Shown here: piece after piece, positions 6,535 through 11,414 of the stretch
How positions within the stretch are numbered: the stretch's first letter is position 1
Layout of the letters: each line of letters opens with the position of its first letter
Assembly: GCA_947311175.1 (NCBI GenBank)
Contig: CAMZKK010000246.1
Location: forward strand, 1-11,414
Origin: an uncultured Planctomycetota bacterium
GTDB taxonomy: Bacteria; Planctomycetota; SZUA-567; JAFGNG01
DNA length: 11,414 bases
Direction of reading: 5' to 3'
Notes under the pieces: generated by a model
What the model was told of the DNA's origin: nothing
Databases searched by the model: none
The model's input: the letters and a program-made list of their open reading frames with translations, nothing else
Position numbers and translations under genes: made by a program

Positions 6535-7875
6535 ATGTTTTCACGAATTTTAATTGCAAATAGAGGTGAGATTGCGGTCAGAATAATCCACACTTGCCAA
6601 AAATTGGGAGTGCAGACTGTGGTGGTCTTTTCTGAAGCAGACAGGGACTCTCTTCCCGTTAGGTTGGCAGATGCAGCAATCTGTATCGGTCCGGCAGAAA
6701 GTGCAAAAAGTTACCTTAATATCCCAAGCATAATTAGTGCTGCAGAAATCTCTGATGTTGAGGCGGTTCATCCTGGATATGGGTTTTTATCAGAAAATGC
6801 TCATTTTGCCGATATTTGTCGGTCGCTTGATATTGAATTTATTGGACCTACCTCAGACGCTATGGACAAAATGGCTGATAAGGCAGATGCTCGTGCAGTA
6901 GCTATTTCTGCCGGAGTGCCGGTACTTCCGGGAAGTGATGGGATTATCGAGGACGATGATGAAGCGATTGCTGTTGCTCGTAAAATAGGCTATCCGGTTA
7001 TGGTTAAAGCGTGTGCTGGCGGTGGCGGTAGAGGAGTGCGAGTTGCGAGAAATGATGTCTCTCTTCGTACAGGCCTTGCGCAAGCTCGTTCCGAAGCAGA
7101 GGTATGTTTTGGTAATTCAACGGTATATCTTGAAAAGTTTTTAGAAAAACCAAGACATGTTGAGGTTCAAATTCTTGCAGATAATCATGGCACATGTATT
7201 CATCTCGGGGAAAGAGACTGCTCTATTCAGCGAAGGAATCAAAAACTGTGCGAAGAATCTCCGAGTGCTGTTCTTGACAATCGAACAAGAAAAAAATTGC
7301 ACGAGGCGGCAGTAAATGTTTGTAAGGCGTGTGGCTACACCAATGCCGGAACGGTAGAATTTTTATATCAAGATGGAGAGTTTTACTTTTTAGAAATAAA
7401 TATGCGAGTGCAAGTTGAGCATCCGGTAACTGAGATGGTTACAGGGATTGATATTGTTGAGCAGCAGCTAAGGATTGCGAGCGGCGAGAAGCTTGGTATT
7501 AGACAAAAGGATGTCAAGAGTCGCGGTCACGCCATTGAATGTAGAATAAATGCTGAGGATCACACAAATAATTTTGCTCCGTCTCCGGGATTGGTTAATA
7601 TGTTTGTTGACCCGGTTAGAGATGGGGTGCGGGTGGATAGTCATATGTATTCCGGTTATAGGGTTCCACCAACTTATGACTCATTAATCGGTAAGCTTAT
7701 TGTTCACGGCAAAGACAGGCGTGATGCAATCAAAAAAATGGATCATGCTATTCAAGAATTTGTCATTGACGGCATCAAGACTACCTTGCCATTTCATCGT
7801 GAATTAATGAATAATCATAAATTTATAAATTCTGATTACGACTTGAATTTTGTAACAGATTTACTTGACCTATAA
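6535..7875 (+). CDS. accC: Biotin carboxylase subunit of acetyl-CoA carboxylase
   Basis: The 446-residue ATP-grasp enzyme carboxylates biotin on AccB using ATP and bicarbonate; the length matches E. coli AccC (449). Domains in order are the N-terminal biotin-carboxylase fold (SRILIANRGEIAVRII at 3-18, HPGYGFLSEN at 79-88), the ATP-grasp domain with the glycine-rich lid AGGGGRGVRV (161-170), and the C-terminal domain from about 330. Catalytic residues visible are metal-binding E275 and E287, and R291 within FLEINMRVQVEHPVTE. HLGERDCSIQRRNQK (223-237) is the usual substrate-site segment. Small variations are C160 before the glycine loop and Met at 290, where Thr, Pro or Val is more usual. GGAG at 6527-6530 is the ribosome binding site. 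Confidence 0.97.
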   Translation: MFSRILIANRGEIAVRIIHTCQKLGVQTVVVFSEADRDSLPVRLADAAICIGPAESAKSYLNIPSIISAAEISDVEAVHPGYGFLSENAHFADICRSLDIEFIGPTSDAMDKMADKADARAVAISAGVPVLPGSDGIIEDDDEAIAVARKIGYPVMVKACAGGGGRGVRVARNDVSLRTGLAQARSEAEVCFGNSTVYLEKFLEKPRHVEVQILADNHGTCIHLGERDCSIQRRNQKLCEESPSAVLDNRTRKKLHEAAVNVCKACGYTNAGTVEFLYQDGEFYFLEINMRVQVEHPVTEMVTGIDIVEQQLRIASGEKLGIRQKDVKSRGHAIECRINAEDHTNNFAPSPGLVNMFVDPVRDGVRVDSHMYSGYRVPPTYDSLIGKLIVHGKDRRDAIKKMDHAIQEFVIDGIKTTLPFHRELMNNHKFINSDYDLNFVTDLLDL

Positions 7876-7892
7876 TTGTGGAGAAAAATATA

Positions 7893-8516
7893 ATGTTGGC
7901 AAAATACGAAGAAATTATTGTAAAAGTTGCAGCGACTTTAATGGGTTTGCTTATGTTGGCTACTCCATTTAGCACAAAACTTATTTCAGCTTGTCCTGTT
8001 GCTGGAGGGTTGGTTGGCAAGGTTTTTGTTTTTGTTGTTGGTCTCATTGTTACTGCGTGCGTAGTGCGAGCGTGGGAGAAGGTAAAGGATGGGTGCGACA
8101 ATATAAAGAAATCAATCGTGGTAAAAACAGAAGAAGGCGATAGCCTTATTGCAATCGGTGCGATTGAGGGGCTTTTGCGTGATGAACTTTGCCGAGAAAA
8201 AGATATTTATGATGTTAATGTTTCTTTGAATGTTGAAGAAGAAGGTTCTGATATAAGTTGTAATCTTCATTTTAAACTCGATACCCAACCAAATATTCCG
8301 GCAAGGGTAGATGTTCATAAAAGGACAGTTAAAGAGGCGTTTGAAAAACTTATTCCAGGGCAAAAAGAACTCAATGTTCGTTGTACTGTTGACAAAATTG
8401 TGGTAAGTGACAAAACAGAAAAAAATAGTGGATACGGAATCGGTGATGCTGATTTTAGCGGACCGGTTTATCCTGTGCCAAAGGCTGGCGAAAATGGAGA
8501 AGATGGCGATTTTTAA
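7893..8516 (+). CDS. AmaP-like membrane protein (Asp23/Gls24-related domain)
   Basis: The protein has 207 residues from the chosen ATG at 7893. A GTG at 7878 in the same frame would add five residues, but the GGAG at 7880-7883 is well placed for the ATG. Two membrane segments are predicted, about residues 9-26 and 42-60, with a short Gly/Pro turn between. The cytoplasmic part (about 78-172) has the alternating strand/helix pattern of Asp23/Gls24-type (DUF322) domains as found in AmaP: DSLIAIGAIEGLLRDEL, a beta section, then PARVDVHKRTVKEAFEKLIPG and VRCTVDKIVV. The tail is acidic and Gly-rich (ENGEDGDF). In Gram-positive bacteria AmaP anchors Asp23 under cell-wall stress; a matching role here is only an inference. 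It is 17 bases after accC and probably in the same transcript. Confidence 0.6.
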   Translation: MLAKYEEIIVKVAATLMGLLMLATPFSTKLISACPVAGGLVGKVFVFVVGLIVTACVVRAWEKVKDGCDNIKKSIVVKTEEGDSLIAIGAIEGLLRDELCREKDIYDVNVSLNVEEEGSDISCNLHFKLDTQPNIPARVDVHKRTVKEAFEKLIPGQKELNVRCTVDKIVVSDKTEKNSGYGIGDADFSGPVYPVPKAGENGEDGDF

Positions 8517-8551
8517 GATTTAGTGAAGAATAAAGTCCCTTGAATAGGGAT

Positions 8552-8584
8552 AAGTGACAAGCAAAGAAGCTTTGCGTGTCCCTT
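8552..8584. terminator. Long hairpin downstream of the accC block
   Basis: AAGTGACAAGCAAAG and CTTTGCGTGTCCCTT pair at 13 of 15 positions around an AAG loop. It begins 36 bases after the AmaP-like stop codon. There is no clean T run on the 3' side (only CTTGTT), so termination is plausible but not canonical. A smaller hairpin CTTTAG/CTAAAG follows at 8595-8612. Confidence 0.4.
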
Positions 8585-8650
8585 GTTAATAATACTTTAG
8601 CGATATCTAAAGCACCTCCATTGTTCATTATTAATTATTAATTGTTAATT

Positions 8651-8678
8651 TAAATCTCGTAGCACTCTACGAGATTTA
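8651..8678. promoter_or_regulatory. Perfect 12-bp hairpin next to the queA ribosome binding site
   Basis: TAAATCTCGTAG and CTACGAGATTTA form a perfect 12-bp inverted repeat around CACT. One base later comes the likely ribosome binding site AGGTG (8680-8684), then the queA ATG at 8689. There is no T run, so it is not a normal terminator. The conserved preQ1-riboswitch core (a CUA-loop stem followed by an A-rich tail) is not visible. Confidence 0.5.
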
Positions 8679-8688
8679 CAGGTGTAAT

Positions 8689-9737
8689 ATGACCCAAAAA
8701 CTTTCTGATTACGATTTTGAATTGCCACCAGAGTTGATTGCACAAACTCCTGCAGATAATAGAGAAAACTCTCGATTGCTATTTCTTAATCAAGGAAAAA
8801 TAGGGCATTATTCATTTTCTGATTTGCCATCACTTTTACGGGCAGGTGATCTTTTGGTTAGAAATACGACAAAGGTTATCCCTGCACGGATTAAATGCAC
8901 TCGGAGTGGTGGTGGTAAAAGCGAAGTGTTGTTGGTTAGAGAGATGGAGTCTTGTGTTTGGGAATGTTTGGCTCGTCCTACTTCAAGTTTGAAAGAGGGA
9001 AAAAAGATTTTTTTTGCCAATGAGTTAATGACAGGGGTCATTCGGGAAAGGCTTGGTGGCGGACGAGTTATTGTTGAGTTTTTGCCTGCCGATAATCTTG
9101 ATTTTTGGGAAGTCGTGGAGAGGATTGGTGAGTTACCTCTTCCTCCCTATATCGCAAGAGAGGATGGTCCCACAGAAGATGACAGTAAGCGTTATCAAAC
9201 CGTATTTGCTTCTCAACCGGGAGCGGTGGCAGCCCCAACTGCCGGTCTTCATTTTACGAAAAAAATCTTTGCAGAACTAAAAGATAAGGGTGTTGATGTT
9301 TGTGATGTAGTCTTGCATGTCGGTCCGGGAACCTTTCGTCCGGTTAAGGTTGAAAACATTACAGAACATATCATGGATTATGAATATTTTAGTATTTGCA
9401 AAAAAACTGCCGAGATGGTTAATAATGCCAAAAAGAAGGACGGCGGATTATTTCAGTTGGTACCACCAGCACAAGGGCATTAGAGTCGTCAGTTAATTCT
9501 GATGGAAAATTAGAAGCAGGAAATGGCAACACCAATATATTTATCTATCCACCTTATAAATTTAAAATTATAGATGGGATTATAACAAATTTTCATCTAC
9601 CTCAAAGCACCTTGTTGATGATGATTAGCGCTCTTTATGGTCGAAAACGTATCCTTGAGGCATACCGGCAGGCAGTTGAAGAGAGGTATCGGTTTTATAG
9701 CTACGGCGATGCTATGTTGATTCTCAATTCTGTGTAA
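8689..9737 (+). pseudogene. queA: S-adenosylmethionine:tRNA ribosyltransferase-isomerase, frameshifted
   Basis: QueA moves the ribosyl part of S-adenosylmethionine onto preQ1 in tRNA to give epoxyqueuosine. The first frame encodes 264 residues and ends at 9483 with out-of-family residues (GGLFQLVPPAQGH). Before that it has clear QueA motifs: YDFELPPELIAQTP, APTAGLHFT and VGPGTFRPV. The rest of the family continues without gaps in the -1 frame to a TAA at 9735-9737: KKEGRRIISVGTTSTRAL, then ITNFHLPQSTLLMM and YRFYSYGDAM. The break maps to the tract of five A at 9430-9434. One extra A restores a full 349-residue QueA, the normal family length. The rest of the second part has no stops or losses, which suggests a sequencing or assembly indel, or a very recent mutation, more than a decayed gene. 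Ribosomal or transcriptional slippage at the A tract is possible but unproven. Confidence 0.88.
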
Positions 9738-9748
9738 AGTGCCTGTGC

Positions 9749-9789
9749 TTTTTAACTTCAAATTCCAACTGCGGAATTTAGGTTAAAAA
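9749..9789. repeat. Palindromic repeat copy between convergent genes
   Basis: The outer arms TTTTTAAC (9749-9756) and GTTAAAAA (9782-9789) enclose inner arms AAATTCC (9760-9766) and GGAATTT (9773-9779) around AACTGC. That gives 15 bp of stem with a small internal loop. It lies between the end of queA and the end of the minus-strand gene, whose stop codon (9783-9785) sits inside the right outer arm. A bidirectional terminator role is possible, but the T runs are not in canonical places. It shares TGCGGAATTTAG (9770-9781) exactly with the copy at 10951-10979. Confidence 0.65.
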
Positions 9790-10856
9790 TTTAGGGATGA
9801 CAATTTATCTATAGTTGTTTTATCAAAACCATAGATTTCAAATAAAAGTTTATGAATTTCTGCTCTATATTTTCCGTGTTTGGCTTTACTACGATAGGTT
9901 TGATTGTTTTTGTCGATTTCGCTCACAATGTCTGCAAATTTATCTTGGATTGATTGTTGAGGAATGATTATTGGGATTGACTCGATGTCAATTTTTCTAA
10001 GGACACTGCCTATTTGTGGAGAATTTTTTATTGGTCTAATCCTACTAAAAAAGAAATCCATTATTCTGCTGTTTAGATAGGCTGTTACATATTCTGGCAA
10101 CAATCCATCAACCGTTACTATGTTATAAATGGAGAGATCTGTCAGTCGTTTCTGCTTATCAATAAATGCCAAAAGCGGAGGGGCATTTCTTGCCAAAAGT
10201 ATTTTTTTGCTATTGATAATATTTTTTTTTGGGCTTCGAAGCAACATTCGTGGTTCATAAAAAACATATTTTGTATGTTCAAAACACTCATATTGGGTTA
10301 TTTCATACTGAGTTATGATTGGCAACCAGCGTTCGCTTTTTCTTCCTTCTGAGATATACATTGAACGATTTCTTGTAGTTATGCCAGGCACAATTTCTGC
10401 AACATCTCCAAGCTTTCTTCCTTTGTCTATTATTTCAAGATATAAATCACTTAAAATTTTCGGTGGAAGAAGGTCTTTGGATAGTTGAATTTTAGTTTGA
10501 CCAAGAGCTTCCTTTATTTTCTTGTAAATTTTATCACTTTTTACAGGTGGAGTTACGACTGAAGATGCCCCTGCTGAAAATATATTTTCAATAATTTCAA
10601 TCTTATTGGTTTCGCAAATAACAACAACGGCAGGTATATTGTCGGCGTCAAAACAAAGTTTTTGACAGATACTTGCATTTGATATGCCTTCCAATGATAG
10701 ATTGAGCACAATTCCAGCAACTGGGTTTTCCTTTGCATATAGTAGAATTTCTTCTTCGCTATTTATTTCAATAATCTCAAAGTTGTCGTTAATAAGTCTA
10801 TCTTTGACATTATATCTCAAACTATCATCTTCTATGGCAATAATAATCTTTTGCAT
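9783..10856 (-). CDS. Pseudo-receiver domain fused to a TaqI/HsdS-like target-recognition domain
   Basis: The 357-residue protein has two parts. Residues about 1-120 follow the response-regulator receiver pattern (KIIIAIEDDS at the start, GIVLNLSLEG at 48-57, FSAGASSVVTPPV at 93-105). The phospho-acceptor Asp is replaced by N52, the strand-4 Thr/Ser is missing (I80-C81), and the strand-5 Lys is replaced by P103, so phosphorylation is unlikely. Residues about 145-325 resemble the C-terminal specificity domain of TaqI/Eco57I-type enzymes and half of an HsdS subunit: KLGDVAEIVPGITT, RMLLR, KKILLARNAPP, YNIVTVD, YVTAYLNSRIMDFFF, and IESIPIIIPQQSIQDKFADIV, then a helix. These read DNA sequence for restriction-modification enzymes. 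No methyltransferase or nuclease motif is present, and none is encoded nearby. AAGGAG lies five bases before the ATG. The DNA-binding role is inferred. Confidence 0.72.
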   Translation of the reverse strand: MQKIIIAIEDDSLRYNVKDRLINDNFEIIEINSEEEILLYAKENPVAGIVLNLSLEGISNASICQKLCFDADNIPAVVVICETNKIEIIENIFSAGASSVVTPPVKSDKIYKKIKEALGQTKIQLSKDLLPPKILSDLYLEIIDKGRKLGDVAEIVPGITTRNRSMYISEGRKSERWLPIITQYEITQYECFEHTKYVFYEPRMLLRSPKKNIINSKKILLARNAPPLLAFIDKQKRLTDLSIYNIVTVDGLLPEYVTAYLNSRIMDFFFSRIRPIKNSPQIGSVLRKIDIESIPIIIPQQSIQDKFADIVSEIDKNNQTYRSKAKHGKYRAEIHKLLFEIYGFDKTTIDKLSSLNF

Positions 10857-10950
10857 AATTTCTCCTTATAAACATTATCGGTCTTTGGCGTGGTTTTAGT
10901 AAGCAAATTTTATGAATAATAAAAATCAACCTCTTTTGAAAACGTTTACC

Positions 10951-10979
10951 CTAAATTCCATATTAATTGCGGAATTTAG
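10951..10979. repeat. Palindromic repeat copy upstream of the pseudo-receiver gene
   Basis: CTAAATTCC (10951-10959) and GGAATTTAG (10971-10979) are perfect 9-bp inverted arms around an 11-base centre ending in TTGC. The last 12 bases, TGCGGAATTTAG (10968-10979), are identical to and in the same orientation as 9770-9781. The rest of the 10857-11005 spacer is AT-rich and shows no gene. Confidence 0.65.
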
Positions 10980-11005
10980 AATTAAGGTCAAGGAGTGGTT
11001 ATGAA

Positions 11006-11414
11006 TTATTGAAGGACTTTGACATCGCAAGTTTTTCTTAATTCTTTGAATATTTTGGTGTGTAGTTCGTTGATGTATTGTTTTTTTATTAGGTTTAAAA
11101 TGTCTTTGTCTGTCATTTTTTCTTTTCTAAGAATATGAACACCCCATGGAGATACTATTGGTTTCGAAATTTGATTTGTTTTTAATGTTCTCATCTTCTT
11201 TGAGAGAGTTTTGCCAAATTGAGACATTATTATACATCCTAAGTGTCCACCTTGAGAGGCAGAGGTTCCGTCTTCGGAAAACTCTTTGGCAACCTCGGTA
11301 AATTTCTTGCCAACCTGTAGTTGTTTTTCGACTTTCTTCGCTTTTTCATCGCTTTTGCAATTACCTTATTCGGATGAAAATTATAATCTTCATCCACAGT
11401 CATCCCACAACTAA
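11006..11414 (-). pseudogene. Parvulin-type peptidyl-prolyl isomerase, C-terminal part, partial and frameshifted
   Basis: This is a PpiC/SurA-type rotamase domain, which catalyses prolyl cis-trans isomerisation, usually as an envelope folding chaperone. One frame is open from 11365 down to the TAA at 11006-11008 and holds the conserved block: DEKAKKVEKQLQVGKKFTEV, SEDGTSASQGGHLG, QISKPIVSPWGVHILR, then a helical tail ending CDVKVLQ. An ATG at 11227 lies inside the domain and is not a credible start. Upstream of 11365 this frame meets a stop, while another frame stays open to the window edge (MTVDEDYNFHPNKVIAK). One added base in the A tract at 11353-11356 (four A on the coding strand) would join them as NKVIAKSDEKAKK. 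The join is plausible but less certain than for queA. The N-terminus lies outside the window. Confidence 0.65.

Noticed and set aside
8621..8649. Promoter for queA (TTGTTC, 17 bases, GTTAAT)
   Set aside because: The matches to both boxes are poor, and the region is so AT-rich that such pairs are expected by chance.
8651..8688. preQ1 riboswitch upstream of queA
   Set aside because: The context invites one, but the required core stem, CUA loop and A-rich pseudoknot tail are not seen; the stem here is a simple perfect hairpin.
10684..10899. Plus-strand open frame opposite the start of the pseudo-receiver gene
   Set aside because: The minus-strand gene has a strong AAGGAG site and domain content, whereas this frame is a Ser/Leu/Ile-rich shadow.
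1..11414. CRISPR array, tRNA or rRNA genes
   Set aside because: No regularly spaced direct repeats, no cloverleaf with a TTCGA-type T-arm plus acceptor, and no rRNA-like segment were found on either strand by reading.

Overview
The window is about 11.4 kb of AT-rich bacterial chromosome. It carries mostly housekeeping genes on the + strand and an unusual minus-strand accessory segment at the right end. The gene content suggests a diderm bacterium outside Firmicutes and Proteobacteria, probably Planctomycetota (Phycisphaerae-like) or a related PVC/Omnitrophota lineage. The reasons are a lipoprotein signal peptide, an L27 that starts directly at MAHK with no Prp protease gene between rplU and rpmA, an RNase E/G of about 500 residues with a basic insertion in its S1 domain, and the order DUF2344 - rng - rplU - rpmA followed by M24 peptidase - accB - accC. 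The lineage is an inference; no rRNA or marker tree is available here.

Layout. Positions 1-1010 hold the likely tail of an upstream gene and a family 2 glycosyltransferase, probably the end of a surface-polysaccharide cluster. Positions 1122-1706 encode an orphan lipoprotein. A near-consensus sigma70 promoter (1758-1785) then precedes a translation/RNA-processing block: a TIGR03936/DUF2344 protein, ribonuclease G/E, and ribosomal proteins L21 and L27. A strong intrinsic terminator at 4853-4887 ends that block, directly against the ribosome binding site of the next gene. Positions 4900-8516 are a second block: Xaa-Pro aminopeptidase, the biotin carrier AccB, biotin carboxylase AccC, and a two-TM protein resembling AmaP of the Asp23/Gls24 family. 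AccB and AccC together make the biotin carboxylase half of acetyl-CoA carboxylase; the carboxyltransferase genes are not here. A hairpin-rich spacer (8517-8688) leads to queA, the queuosine biosynthesis enzyme, which is split by a one-base loss in an A tract.

The right end is convergent. A minus-strand gene (9783-10856) joins a degenerate response-regulator receiver domain to a TaqI/HsdS-like DNA target-recognition domain, with no methyltransferase or nuclease visible. It is bracketed by two copies of a short palindromic repeat that share an identical 12-bp core; a third, diverged copy lies at 1723-1746. Beyond it is the C-terminal part of a parvulin-type peptidyl-prolyl isomerase, also apparently frameshifted at an A tract and cut by the window edge.

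The most interesting item is the pseudo-receiver/target-recognition fusion and its flanking repeats. The two A-tract frameshifts within 2 kb should first be tested as assembly errors.
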